Counted from the stretch's first letter, positions 26,301 through 41,300 are shown. The stretch: DNA of 64,000 nucleotides from Lineus longissimus (GCF_910592395.1 NC_088315.1:1242501-1306500); one strand, 5' to 3'. Made by a program: numbers and translations. Notes: generated from the sequence alone by a model not told the origin.

Positions 26301-29300
26301 CCACTGAAGACAAGAAAGAGATGACTTAATCAAGTCAAAAAAAGTGGTATCGTTAGATCTTCGCCCTTGCCACTTACCATTGTTCTTTATAACTTTGGTC
26401 TGTTTCTCCTGTTTATCAGAATTCACCCCATATATCGAAATCTTGACGAATGGGTCCACCACTTCTGACCGCTTGTCTATTTTTGGCAGCTGATACCCAC
26501 TGATGACAGTGACGGTCAATCTCTTCTCCCAGTCCTTGGGGAAAGGACCTCTCGGGTCAAACTTGATCTCCTCTGAAAGTTAAATTCGAAGGAAACTGAT
26601 GTGTGTGTGGTTGTCACAAATTCGTCTCGTCGCCTCCCTGACTTGTCTTCAAACTTAGATTGTGACTATAAGTGTTTATCTGCTGTAAGGTATTTCTAGA
26701 GTATGTGGCTTCAGACGGACGGCGCCTTTGCTGTTGGCCAGGCGCTGTGCCCCTGCTAGCTACGCCCATGCAATGGATTCTGAATCCAGGCAGATTTGTT
26801 GGTTACAGACAACAGTGTTTATATGATAGATGCATAGGTGGCAGACCAATCCATTCGTAGAGATGCGCTGTCTGATAGCACTTTTAAAACATGATCCTCA
26901 TTTGTTAACATCGTAGCGCCTCTACTTAGTGGAACAAATACATGACGCCTATTCTTTTATTTCAATGACAAGCAGTCACAGCACCTTCCAATGACAATTA
27001 CCCGTACATCTCCTTTATCATGCAAAACATCATTGACTGTGCTGATGTATAATACATTGATATACATATGCAGCTTGTGACGGCCAGCTGATTCTCTATT
27101 CATAACCTAGTCAAAACTGTCATGCAGGTTGCCATGTGCTGTGAGGTACAATTTATTGAATTTGCCTACACGATTTGTTTACGAAGCACTTGCATGTACA
27201 TCATGCATTATGTGATGCATTATGTATCAATGTCGCTATGAAAATGAAGCCAACGTGTCTAATATCAAACTGTGGCTATTGCTGAAAATCAACTGATGGA
27301 GGCTTTAGTGGGTTCAACAATAGGCAAGGACTAATCCTCGTCGGTGAATCAAATTTACTAAACATCGGCCACTGATCGACAGTCAAAGCATTGTTTCATC
27401 GCCCAGCACACGCCTTCAGCATTCAACCGCAACAACAGCTGCCCTTGGTGTTCTACTTTGAATGTGTTCCTTCCTTAGTTACTTACTGTTTCGAAGGAAT
27501 TCTGGTTTGAGTATATAACCTGTCTGTCCGTTGATGGAGAATTTGCCATAGTTTAGTTGCATCTCTCGCCCTGGTGTCTGGTAGTTTAAGGCAACTGGAA
27601 ATCACAAAGGGAAAGAGTTTAGTAATGTCTATAATCAGAAAGACAATCGAAAAACTCCCAATGAGTCCCCCTGGCCTCATAGCTGATCCAAAAACTCCCA
27701 ATCGCCAACTTGACTGCATGTTTTTCTGTCACATGTTGTGTTTCTATGATGTGAAACGGGACTTGAAGGTTCTGAACTGGAAGTGTCTTGCAGAACTTAT
27801 GCTGCGTCACAACCTGTTTTCAACACACTGAGTCCGAAGAGGGCAGGCGTGGCGATTTCAGTATATACTTTGAGAATCGAGCCGTTGTATGTTGAAGTTG
27901 AAAACACTGGTGATAGCTCATAATCTGACGCTTACCTATCTGCGCGCCACACGCCCAGGCAGGACAAGGATTGTAGTTACTGGAGTTGGTCCTGGTGCCA
28001 GCAGGGAACGTTCGCACGGGAAATGTCTTGCAGTGTGTAGCAAACTTGTCGCCTTCATTGTCGTGAAGGTCGTTGAATTTCTTCTCGGCCAGGGAACTGA
28101 TCTGCCAAGCTTTGCCTGAAATAGGGATCAGATGCCATTTAAGATGATTTGAGTTGATTAACGAAAACTTTAGCCGACGGGCATCAAGATCTTTGCCCTT
28201 TTTGTGTGAGTTAAGGCGGCGATACCCAATATAATGTTTTTTTAGTCTCTCCGTTTCTGAGTGATTCCATTGTTTGGAAACGCTGAAAGATGGGATGAAA
28301 CGTGTTTTTTTTGTTTCCTCCTTTGGAAAAGTCATGGTCTCTCTAGCATTCTATTAGTGTATGGAATGGTACTGAGATAGCATCTCCCCAACCTCGTCTT
28401 CAAAGATGGATGAAGTTGTATTTGTCTCTCGTATAGGTACTTACAGTTTTGTTGTGAGTACTCAAAAGTCTTGAATGCGGTAGAAGCCATGTAGATGGCC
28501 AGACTTCCCAACTCCGGGGCCAGTTTCAGACCTTTCCTTCTCGCCTCTTCCGCCGCCTTCTGTTCTTGAACGATCTCGGCGTCTATTTCGGCTGCCTCGT
28601 CCTCGTCACTGACGATACCATCATCGTCCTCTTCGGTACCTACTGGCTTCGCTGGCCACGCCTTACCCTACAAAGACATGATTCCGCTCAGCTGAAGGAC
28701 TTTTTAGATTTAACTTTATCTCTAGCTTCTTCTAGTGTTTTATCGTGTTCCAAATGTTATGCGAGTCTTATATGTTACATACGTAAGTGAATTTGGCGAA
28801 GCTGGGAATCTCGCTCGTTTTGATATTGATGAGAAAATATCTGCACTACACGCTATCTTTATGGGGATTCGAACCAATCTGATGTCAGTAAGTTCAGCCT
28901 ACCATCGACCAAAGAATAAGACCGATAACCTGCTAAAACAAAACACTTCTTTCGAATTCAAACTACGGCAAAACAGTTAAGAAGCGAAAACAAACCAAAA
29001 TGTTCTCCGAACCAAGAGTGTTTCATGATAAATTACAAAATTAACATATGAAATACTGTTAATGATTGTTAAAAGTGACTTTAAGAGAGCAGCACCTACA
29101 GGCAAACAGTACCTGTAAAATAAGCTGTAGCATTAATTCATCGTTTGATTGTTTTGCTGCTGAGAGAAAGTGCAAGCTAGATAATAATCAAAAATTGCGA
29201 TGCTATAGATATTGCTTTAACCTTGTGGTTCGATCTTGGTGTACCACCTTTTGACTGAGATGCTGTGGGCATGTGGTGAGTCTGGAAGTATGAAGCATGC

Positions 29301-32300
29301 ATATCGTACCGGGACGGAACAACAGTTCAGCTCATAATTGGTTGTCACTGCACGAAAAGATAGCCTGAGATGGCTTGAAAAGTTTGAAAGTGCCCTCGCC
29401 CTTGGTCTTGCGTTTTCTGATTTCGGTTAAGTGAATGTTTGAGATAAATCAGACTCTGAAGATTCACATGAAAGCATACAAATCAAAATGGAATGTATTT
29501 GGTCTATTTATAGGCCTATATGTAGTCTGGCGCTTTCCGAAGCAGATGCTTATTTACATGTTGTAGTGGGTGACCTCACAAACAGATGGTGCCGTAACAT
29601 AGAAGTCACACTTTTAGTAATCCGGCGGGACTGTATTCAGTCTACATGGTGTATAATGAGACAAACAAGCGGTTACCTTGATCAGTATCTTGCCTTTGAG
29701 TTGCTCCGGTGATGGAAGTAACGCAATACCATTGTCCAGTGGTTCGGTTAGCAGCTTTCCTGTATAAGAACAAGCAAGGAGAGATCGTGAAAAAGAAATC
29801 GTACTATGGAGTTACAATGTGCTTTGAGTTACAGTTATGGAGGATCTGTGCTCTTTCCTCTCATGAAAAGGGTTTAATTTTACAGTGGAAATGGAAAGAC
29901 CTACATATTATCTCATCTCTCTTTATAGCTTGAAGTTTTGGAATCGGACCAAAAATAAACAACCTTTAGAAACATGGGCTGTGAAGTAAGGTTCATTAAC
30001 AGCTCAGTTCCTAGAGTAAATTGGAATGCGGTTTGCCCATCACTGATTTACGATTCGAAATTCTCAGGTAAATATTGTGAAACATTTTTAAAACGCACGA
30101 TTACCTTGAAAGATAACCTTGCTTTAAATAAGTAACGTGTGTTTAAATACTTCGGTGCCAGGAGCTAGATGAGTAGTATCATGTTCATCCGGCTAAAGAA
30201 AGTGCTACTCATAAAAAACAGCATGACAGGAAAAATCTGCGGTGATCTGAAGCGGAAAACTAATACTTTTTCTTGTTGTTTGTAGTGACTGTTATCCAAT
30301 ATAGTGACAGCTTTCAGATGAACTGAAATACCATGATAGTATTCTGCGGCGTAAAAACCATTTAGAAGAGCTTGTCTGTCTGTGAAGTATCCAATAATTC
30401 GCCGCTTCCGGCATTAAAATTGCTTGGTAACGATGAATCTTCGATTATATGATTGAGAAGCACTTTCTTTCAACAGAAAAATCCAAATCAACGTCTCATG
30501 TGGGCTCGCGACTGGATAAACAAAATGTTTTTCAACAATGAACATTGACGATTGTTCGGGTATCTAGCAAAGCTGATACATATTTTGTGAACATATCTTT
30601 ATAGTATATACTGCCGGCATCCTCCACATATCGGTAAAAAACCAACATGATTTCCAACCTGAGCCTATTAGTGAGTCCGCATACCATGAGAGATGTCAAA
30701 AGAATCAAGTCTTAAGCGACACGACTCGATTGAAACTTGTTGATACGTTGATAAGTTGGGGCGTTTCAGGGGGAATAGTCCGACCAACCTTTCAGTATTT
30801 CCTTCATGTGTTTGGCCATCACCTGCTGTTGGTCCACTGAGCAGTGGTTCTCAAGGGACAGTATAAGTGGATATCTGAAAAGATGAGAAAAAAAACCAAT
30901 GTACTATCTTCCTCTGGTTTTTCGAGGATGCATCACACGAGGAGGATGCGAGGTCATGTTCCGAATTGCTTGAATATGCTTCATTCAAAATCTTATCTGA
31001 ATCTTGTGGATTTGTCAACATACCATTAACTGATGAGTCCATGCGATTCTGGCATGTGACTAGTGACCTCCATTGGCGGAATGATATTTGGGCTTCTTCT
31101 TGATTCACCATGTATCCACGGCTTTGGCCACAGTTAGATTCATATACATGTCAGCTGTTACCAATACAAGTGCTGATTCTATCATCGGGCGAAATAGACA
31201 GGCTATCAACAAGTGGAAGATCAACACACGTGTTAACCCTGCTTGAATTCCTCTCTACTGCCGTGTCAAGTACAGGCACGGTGGTCGTCTACTCTCGTCA
31301 ATAGCCTGTTTCTTCGAAGAATTATTTGTTTGGAAGAGACACTGTACTTACTCGGATGAAGCAAAAGCGTAGTCATTGACCGCATGTATGACGTCCTTGA
31401 AGAGGATCTTAGAGGTCAGCGTGTGACCGTGGTAGACAATGGGTTCATCATCTGGCCCATCCCAACAGTCGACTACATAAATTGAGAAAAGAAAGATTCA
31501 TTGCAATGGGTGGACCACATCTTTTCTTTTCTTCGGTGGTCATATTCAATACTCAAATACATTTTATAGTTCACGAAAACCAGCTGTAGTATACATGTAC
31601 ATGCCGAATCGCAAAGTGTGGTATGATCATACATGGGAAGACAGATTTTCTATATTCTTCTCAACCACATTGCGCCTTTTCTGGTCACTGACAAATCTGA
31701 TATTTCCAAGAATACCAGAGGCCAAATGTTTTGGGAGTCATTTATCTTGGTTGGCATCCATCTTGAACGACCATGTCGGTGCAGCACCATCTAGTCTCAT
31801 TGGGAATTGAATTTTTCTTATCATTCAGCGAAGGAAATTTCGATAACTTACGCTCCACACACCGGCATCCACGCTCCAAAGCGCTGATGTATGCTTCAGT
31901 ACTGCTAGGCCCCCTCAACTGATCCTGCATGAGGTACCTGAAACGTTGAAATATAAAACCCATCTTCATGCTGTCAATCTTTTTACTGTTACTCGTTTGT
32001 GACTTGATTGGTAACTTGTGATTAAGTTATTCTTTCGACCCTATATGGCCAGTTTTGTGTCGTGCTTTTGGAACTTCTGAGCATGCATCAAAAGCTCTCT
32101 CGGATGTTTCGAGCTGAAGAATATTCCTTAAACCAAGCACAGCTTTGAAAACCAACGACAACAGTTGCCCCAATAAGCGTAGTCCGTTGGAGCTCGTTAA
32201 AGTGACTTAACGACTTTGGAGCCCTATTTGTCAAGAAGCTAAGCGAGTGTCATCTCGTTATCGCCCGAATTCAACCAAAGAGCGGATTTCTAGCCTAGCA

Positions 32301-35300
32301 CAATTCGGCAATGAAAATTCAGCACCAGAAGAAAATAACTTTCCTGAGATAAATTTGCTTCTTGGGTGAAAATTACAAGGCGCTCAACGCGATTACTGTG
32401 TGCTACATCATTAAGATGTGGTGCAAAGTAAACGAAGCTGCTAGCTGAGACACCTTTTTGTTTGGGGTTTTTGTATCGGGAAGGCATTTTGTGTTTTCCA
32501 TTGATTAGGCATTCTCTCACATGTCACAGTTACAGACCAGGACAGATGACAAGGACGTAGCTTCGAGTGGGTGTGACCGGTGAGTAATGTCACTTAGCTG
32601 ATTGAACCTCTTAATGTAGTTAACCTCTACTAGTTACTAATGCTACTTCTAACATAGCGCATTGATGTTCTACAGGCGTGAGATGTTGAGACTCTAGCCG
32701 GGTAGATATTAATGTTGTATGGCGTTAGCGTGGCACACATATAATGAGATTATGAGGAAAGTGACGTCTCATGCACTGTCATCGAAAAATGAGGTTCAGC
32801 CCCAATATTAAAGTAAAGTACCCTCACCCGAGTCGAAAACTCAGATAAGATTATAATATGATTTTCAGTTAAGATCTTATTCTGTTAGGATTCTCAGTCA
32901 CGATCTCATTCAAGATGCTTAGTAACTTAGAATCTGACAAGAATCTTGTAACGGAAGTACATGTATACATGTCCACGAAACTCGGTCAAAGTTAGCGAAA
33001 GGAGACTTACGTGTTATGCGAAGAAGAGAGGAAATAGTGAGTCAAAGGCTGCGTCATATCCTGGAACATCTTCTTGTCTTCGGGCTTCATAATCAGCTGA
33101 TCATCATCCAGAAGGAACAGCCGGAACCCCTCCGTGCTCAGGAGGCCGCTGGTTCGAGCCTTCTCCGATGGCTCGAACTTGTTGATCAGTTCGGTGACGT
33201 ACTCGAAACTGGCGTCGACCTTTTGTTCGTCCTTGAGGAAGCGAGTGAGGTCGGCCTTGGTCATGTATTCACCGTCATCAGTGAAACTAGAAACAAAGAA
33301 GAATGATTGGTGAAGAGGAATATCACAGGCGCTTCATTCGGTGCTTGGTAGAATGTCGAACTGGCCGAAAGTAGACAAGCGACAGTCTTTTGCATTTACT
33401 CTATTCGGTACAGTGGTATTAGGTTTATATCAGTTTTGAAGACACTATCAATCGGGCAAAATATTTTCAAGTGATGTGCACCGATATTCTTTGCTTCCTG
33501 CAACTTACATTTCAAAGAGGGCATCCACTTCTGGTCTGGCCTGAAGAGATCGACAGAAAGCCACAAACTCCTCGCGATCAAGGGATTGCTCGCCCTTCCT
33601 ATTGGATGCTTTGTCCGTATTGGCTGACTGAAGATCAAATAAACATTATGTCAATCGACATTAATACACCATACCACATCACATCCCTTATGATACTCTC
33701 CTGAACTGATTGAGACATTCGTGATTAGTGTCCCCTGATATTCTTAAAGTATCACTACTTCGTGCATCGTTCTAGCATCATAGTGTAACAATCCGTCAAC
33801 TAGGCAAAAGGAAGTTTCTGTATTCATGAGCAGAGAGGCAACGCAATCTACGATAACTCCGTAAGTTTTCAGAACATTCCGGAGGACAAAGTAAAGAAAA
33901 ACGTATAAATAAAATCGCACGAACGTATCTTATTCAATAGATTGAGGAGACTGATGTTTTGACACTCACGTCGAACAGTTGCCTGATGTGTGATTTCTTG
34001 ATATCAATATTCATTTCCGGTAGGATCTTCTCTATCTCCCTCAAGGTCAAACTGCCATCATTGTTTTTATCCGCTTTCATGAAGAATTCCTTGACCCATC
34101 TGTGAGGTCCAAGGTTAAGGAAACGTGATACTGATTGGATGAATCTTAATTACATTCATTTTTGATATAAGACGTTTCAGTTAGATACAATTTAACAACA
34201 GTTCTGGTGGTGGTTGGATGCTTGAAAGATGCAACTGAGCGAACAGAAGTCCATTCCAATTAGCATTTCGTCTTTCGTCTGAAATCTGAACCCTATTTGG
34301 TAAGAATATTTACGTAATTACTCTAACTTGTCTAAACAAAAGTTCAAAACAAGCAGTGCAAGCGTTTTGCTGAGACGTTGTATTTTTCTGTAGGTGAAAC
34401 GGAGTAACAACTCTCAAGCAGAAAGTTGTTATACATGTAGTGCGGATTCTGCAGTCGTGTACTGGAAGCGGAAGTAGCTCAAACTGTTACAATAATTCAG
34501 TTAGCAAATTATAAAAACCGCGGCTGAACACTAAAAAGCAACACATTCAGTCTATATAATGTTCTCGAACTCGACCAAGGCTTTTCACGGCAATATCGAT
34601 ACCTGCTCAGGAATAATCAACTCAATTTACCCAGTAGGACGCCCCGAGAAGGCTTCGTAACTACAGACAAACCACTGAAATCTTAAACTTCAAGAACCGA
34701 TTTGCCTGAGTTACATGTATCATAATATTATTTTGTTGAGAACACCCGCACCAACATTCAACAGTGGTAAGGTAGGGTAATGCCAGTTCCAGCACGAAAA
34801 AGATACTCATCCTGAAAATCCTTCCACTTCTTACGCGGGCAATCATTCAGGGAATACGAAGCACAACAGAAAGCATTAATGATTGGCATTGTGGTTGGGT
34901 ATCTGATCCTATGGTCTGAAAAGTTCCAAATAATTCCCTCAGTTTTTCTTCAAATACCTTGAAGCGTAATGATAACTAATGGTGCCAAAAACAAGCTCCT
35001 TGTTTGTCACTCCCTAACAATGCAGCAGAAACTGATATTTCTGCCTTACATACGTAGAAACTAGGCCGATATTGTAAATACTCATATTCACACTTCAATT
35101 TTGGCCAAACTTGTTACCTCAAAAATATAAGCCTGAAGAGCACTTACGACGGCATTACTACCCCATCGACAAGTTGGCAATTGTTTCCTCTGCAAAACAA
35201 GCGGTTTTTGTGAATTTCTTTGGTAGTTTGGTTAGACGATATTGATTTTCTAGGCCTTATACTTGAACTATATAAGTGCTGTTATGTCTGTAACTGCTCC

Positions 35301-38300
35301 GGATCCAGTTTGGTATGAAGAGCAAATCAACAAACAGAACATACATTTGTTTTCTTTTGTAGGACCGGTAGAGTAACTGGGCGTAGTGAACCGTTTCTCT
35401 GTCCCGCTTGTCTGTAGTTGCTCCGAGAGGTACCCTCTGCCATCTCGGACCAAGACTGACCATTTCCTCGGACATGTTTAGTGATTTCCTTGCCCACTGC
35501 CTTGCTGTGGACCATGCAGCCGAGTGCTCGGACATGTCCAGTCATGCCAGTGGTTTCCGTGCCTTCTCCTTTGCTAGGTGTGGAGTCGGACATGTCCAGT
35601 CATGCCAGTGGTTTCCGTGCCTTCTCCTTTGCTAGGTGTGGAGTCGGACATGTCCAGTCATGCCAGTGGTTTCCGTGCCTTCTCCTTTGCTAGGTGTGGA
35701 GTCGGACATGTCCAGTCATGCCAGTGGTTTCCGTGCCTTCTCCTTTGCTAGGTGTGGAGTCGGACATGTCCAGTCATGCCAGTGGTTTCCGTGCCTTCTC
35801 CTTTGCTAGGTGTGGAGTCGGACATGTCCAGTCATGCCAGTGGTTTCCGTGCCTTCTCCTTTGCTAGGTGTGGAGTCGGACATGTCCAGTCATGCCATTG
35901 GTTTCCGTGCCTTCTCCTTTGCTAGGTGTGGAGTCGGACATGTCCAGTCATGCCAGTGGTTTCCGTGCCTTCTCCTTTGCTAGGTGTGGAGTCGGACATG
36001 TCCAGTCATGCCAGTGGTTTCCGTGCCTTCTCCTTTGCTAGGTGTGGAGTCGGACATGTCCAGTCATGCCAGTGGTTTCCGTGCCTTCTCCTTTGCTAGG
36101 TGTGGAGTCGGACATGTCCAGTCATGCCAGTGGTTTCCGTGCCTTCTCCTTTGCTAGGTGTGGAGTCGGACATGTCCAGTCATGCCATTGGTTTCCGTGC
36201 CTTCTCCTTTGCTAGGTGTGGAGTCGGACATGTCCAGTCATGCCAGTGGTTTCCGTGCCTTCTCCTTTGCTAGGTGTGGAGTCGGACATGTCCAGTCATG
36301 CCAGTGGTTTCCGTGCCTTCTCCTTTGCTAGGTGTGGAGTCGGACATGTCCAGTCATGCCAGTGGTTTCCGTGCCTTCTCCTTTGCTAGGTGTGGAGTCG
36401 GACATGTCCAGTCATGCCAGTGGTTTCCGTGCCTTCTCCTTTGCTAGGTGTGGAGTCGGACATGTCTAGTGATTGCCTAGCCCTCTGCTTATCGCTGCTC
36501 TCTTCGAAGGAATGAACCTTACTCTTAGCATTTGCCTGCTTCAAAATGGATTATGAACTAATTAAGCAGTCGACGGTTTCCACAAACTTAGGAAAAAGGA
36601 TACGTATCCTGATAGTCTCTTATGCTGCTGTTCTTCTGCTTGGCGACCAGTCCCCTGAGTCCCTTCACCCACTTGTCTCTGACCTCTTGGTTAGTGGCGA
36701 CCAGGTCAAGGGTTTCTCGCTTGATGCCGTGGACGAGCGAGAAGCATTGATTCTCCTGAAAGAGAACAAAATGACATCTGAAAACAACAATATAATGCTA
36801 TTCAATTTTTTCTCGATCAGTTCATCTTTTAAGTGGTAACAAAGTGTTAAAACAATGATATGCCCAAATGTTTGGCTTCACGCATTTTGATACCACATGC
36901 ACAGTACATGCAAATGTAGCAAGTGTGCATATTGATCCCTCACATGAACGGGCGAGATTAGGCGAATGTGGTGGAACGTAGAACGCTGAATTCTACTTGT
37001 ACAAGGAAAGCCGTGTGGGTATTGAATTTTTACTGTTGACTCTGCTGTGCTTGTCATGCGCTTGTTGCACGAGGAACTCCCAGACGAAATTGTTAAAAAG
37101 AATCAATCGATCGATTTCAACTGACCCATGCCAGTGACTGGTTGTTACCGAGTGGGTGTTCTCTTGCACTATTGATGACGAACTTGTGAGTAGAGGAAGA
37201 GGGAGAGGGGCTATTGATAGGGGGGGGGGGGGGGCTAAACTATCAGACCATCATTGAGGTAGGGTTAATAAAACTTGAAGAGATACTTTTAAAATGAGAG
37301 CGGTATGCGACACTTTTCAACATCGTGGAACAAACTATAGTCAAAGATGCCCGTTTTGTGGTACGGTTGCTACATGTACCTTCGCGTTCCAGATTTGTTC
37401 GAAACCTATTGATAATTACCAGAACTTGACCAAACTTTCCTCGGCCTTTGCTTTTATTAAAAGTCTCCGTCTTCATTCCAGTGCGCACCTCGTGTATTTC
37501 ATCAATGGTAACTGAAAAATGAATATAGAACTAAATGTTTTCAGCTGACTATTGATTAAAAGAATGGCAAAGAATCGATGCCGTTGTCCAAATATCATTT
37601 TATACTTGTACACAAGCTTCAACTGATGCTCCTCAAGTACCGACCTAAATGCCCTGAAGCTCATGATTACTTGTATACACTTGTGGAAGCGTTGAAGCGT
37701 AGATTTATACCTGCATATTACGCCAAACTTTTTACAGGTTCAAATATCCCTGAACACAGAGGTAAAGGTTCCTGAGCTACCGGTTTTAAGAAACCCCCGA
37801 AGACCAAAACTTCGGCAAAAACCCTCGGTTTGTTTCTCGATATGAGCTTTTTAACAAGGTCAAATATCCCTGTGCAAAGTAAGGCTGAAACAAAAAGGCA
37901 GATCATGAAGCTGCTATGAAAAAAACGCAGAAAATATAATGTATTATAGGATTTAATAAACGTAGTAAAATATGGTAAAAAGAGAGGAGGGGATCCTACC
38001 GGCATTGTCGCTCAGACACATGCATCGTTCCCCTGAAATAGTAAGAAAGCACAGTTTGTTAAAGAAGCTCTTAAAAAGCTAACCAATATGAGTAAGATGA
38101 AATGTACATAGCAGTGATGGAGATACATGAATTGAGTCTATACTGCAGATAGCGACGTCATGGCATAGGGACAATCATACCGTCATTAACTATCGCGGAA
38201 GCGGTATCCGACACCCGGATGAGCTAGCAACAGGAAGTCATCATCATGCCATATTTTCCCCAACCACGGTAACGAGGAAATCAGGTGTGCTCTCCTAACG

Positions 38301-41300
38301 AAGACCGTCATTAGTGATGGGACCATTCCTCTCGGGTCGAGCTTTATTCTTTGTTGCGGAGGTGGGAATCGACTTGCCAGGGAACTAGACTGCTGATGTC
38401 ATACTGAGGCAGATTATTTATGATGCGACCTTTTGTTGGTGGAAAGTGTAGCAACCAGAAGGAGATCAGACCCCGGCTGCAACATCCTTTACTCGCTGCT
38501 ATTGTTGTTGGTATGGTTGAAATTGACGGCCCAAAACCGAGCACTGACGAGGAGGTTGTCCCCGTCTGCTCGGGGTTTTTTTCCGAGGGTTGTTCATTGT
38601 TATCAACCCTAACCCTCTCAGACTGTGTTTCTCTGCATAGAAAGTTTGATTACATTGAAAACAGTTTCTAACTCTCATCCCCAAGGTTTAAATATGTAAT
38701 GCATGCTCTCAAATGGTTAAAGCAAAAAAGTGTTCCACTTCAATGTAACCTTCATTGTAACCTTGAAGCCAACCAGTTGAAGTATGATGCATGTGCCTCG
38801 GTATGCATAACGTAAACATGCCAATGCATTGCATTGTGAATGTGTGCTTGTGGAAAACAATAATGCAAATGTTTCATTGAAGGCTTGCTGAATATTTAAT
38901 ATCTCCTTGTGATGAATTGATTGTGTTGTCTAACACTCTCCGGGGCATTATCTTCAACCGGGATCGGGATGCCGCCAGAATACTTGAGGCGGATATTAAA
39001 ACGCATGGCTGACATTTACTTGCAGATGAGACGCGATGTTGTACATTTATGTACCGTAAATCCATTCTAAGAGCTCAATAATCAGGCCTATGACTTGCAT
39101 GCAAGGATTTTAGACTATGAAACTATTCTGTCGTGTACAGGGTGCAACAATTTTTAAACCAACATGCTCGGCAGGATTTACATATGATTCACGTTGTCAC
39201 TTGTCATGGTTCACGTGTTGCCTGTCACTTGTCATGAGCATGGTCTTTGAGCTCATGACAATAGCTTGAAAAGTGACGTCGTGAATCATATGTATCCCGC
39301 TCTTTGGTTATTGCTTGTTCGTTGTTAAAGTGACACGTTACATACAGGTGGCAATGTGAACTGCAAGTCTATGTAAACCATCCCAAAGATTACAGTAAGC
39401 GCATGACGTATGACATGAGCAAAAAATCGATCACGTCTGCCGGGTTCACAGTAAGGCAGGATATCACCAGGTCTATTTTCCCCCGTTTCCAATTCTTCCG
39501 TCAAGTGACCTCCTATATGCAGTAGCACATGATGGCTCTTAGAGATACATGACATGGTAATCTATAGCGGAATCAATCGTTGAGGCGAAGGGTACCCTGC
39601 TCAAAACATCCCATGACGTCCACCAATTTCATTAACTCGTCTAAGCCCATATGGTGGGTACTTAAATGCTCATTAAAAGCTGCCTGCCAGTGAGAGCTTG
39701 TCACTAATGATCCTTCAGTCCCGAATAATTACATGGTAGGAACCTTATTGGGGAAGCTCATAACAATCATGGCTGTTTAACGTCATTGCTCGACCCCAAA
39801 GAGGCGGACGAGATACGCCAAAGGAAACACACCAATCAGATAAATGTTTTTGACAAAATGGATCCCTAGGGATGACCATGATGAGATATCGTTACAGTCT
39901 TGCCCTCATAAGAATCCTGAAAAAGTCGTGTTTATACTTTTACATCGTCCTTTTCTCGCTTCTTCATTATGGCAGTTCATCCGTCCCGCAGAATGTTTAT
40001 CGGGAAGTTCTAAACACAGAAAATAGACCAATAACTTCCAAGCCACTGGCCCGCTGCCTGTTTGCTCATATCACTACAAGTGGAATATTGAGCGTGAGAA
40101 ACTTTATTACGGAGAGGTGATAATTCGTCTAGCTATTTCGTTATTCCTATTTCCCACTAGACATGCACGAGTCGGTTTTATGTCCCAGTACGAAAATTGG
40201 AAGATAATGAAAAAGTACTTAAATCAGTTCTCAGTGTTGCAGTACTAATTCGTATTCCTCTGTACAACATAGTGCATGATTTAGGCTCGCAATAGCTTAA
40301 TAAACACCCTTCAATAACCTTGCAAATGATATTTGATCAACTCTGTGTTAGCTGCTTGGGAAAGATAATATTTTCTATTGGTTCTCAGAGTGTTTTGTAT
40401 TTCGATGAAATGTACTGCCATGAAAGAGTGCTATTTGCTCTAGCTTTTTGCTAATAACAATATCCAATTCAATTATTTGCTTCAATTATGAGTAGAATGC
40501 CTCCGGTGTGTTGGGGGATTACATGGACTTGCTCTGTCTTCCACTGCCAATAAAACCGAAATCTCTTTAGTTTTATCAGCGGGACACTATAGCTAATTTT
40601 TAGAGGACGGTGCGTAGGAAGTAAAATCAGAAACATTTGCAAGTTGATGGTTTGACCAACACTCGATTAGAAACCGAAGAGAAATGGTTGCTTATCAAGT
40701 AGAAATAGTGATGGCATGGCCTGTCAGGAGGTATATGATAAAAGATAAGATACTTAGGAATAAATCTACCGGTCAAGAAAGTGCAATCATGACTGTTAGA
40801 AGAGAAAAATCCAGGAATCAGTGGGGCGACTTTGATCTGTCACCCAAGGTTTAGCTAGCGTAAGGTGTCGATTTACTCGGCAGATGATTCAGACGGGAAT
40901 CTCTTTTGTTGGTCAAACATGACCAGAGAAACAGAATGGGAAGACCCAGATCAAGGTGCCCCGTGTTGCTCCAAGGCCGATGGTGATCACTGACTGACTT
41001 CAGAAGAAAATCAAAGTGATTATCCACCAAAGTACGGTACAAAGAGAACAAAATATACTCACTGTTTTTCGCTGAGGAGACCATCTTGGTGGACCCCTCC
41101 TGGACGATAGTCATCCCATCCTGCACCCGGAAATGCCTGTTGTAGAGGGTACCCTTCCTTAGTTTCAGCAGGGCTCCACCCGCCGAGAGAGCCTCAATGC
41201 ATTTGTTGACTGCAAGTATAAAGTAAGGTGAAGTGAGAATGAAAGGAATGGTAAATGAACTTTACCTAACGCTCATTTTGGTCTCAAGCGGAAACTGAAA

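Noticed and set aside
35408..35693. Repeated plus-strand frames over the start of the minisatellite
   Set aside because: By-products of the 58-bp array; the frame changes every unit and soon meets stops.
35528..36455. CRISPR-like regular repeats
   Set aside because: The units are contiguous without unique spacers and lie in an intron of an animal gene.
38008..38030. Small minus-strand exon ([10 protein letters not shown]) between PLC exons 41063 and 37511
   Set aside because: The junction 41063-37511 is already in phase and completes the PH domain; adding this piece would leave the frame in the wrong phase for the 36755 exon.
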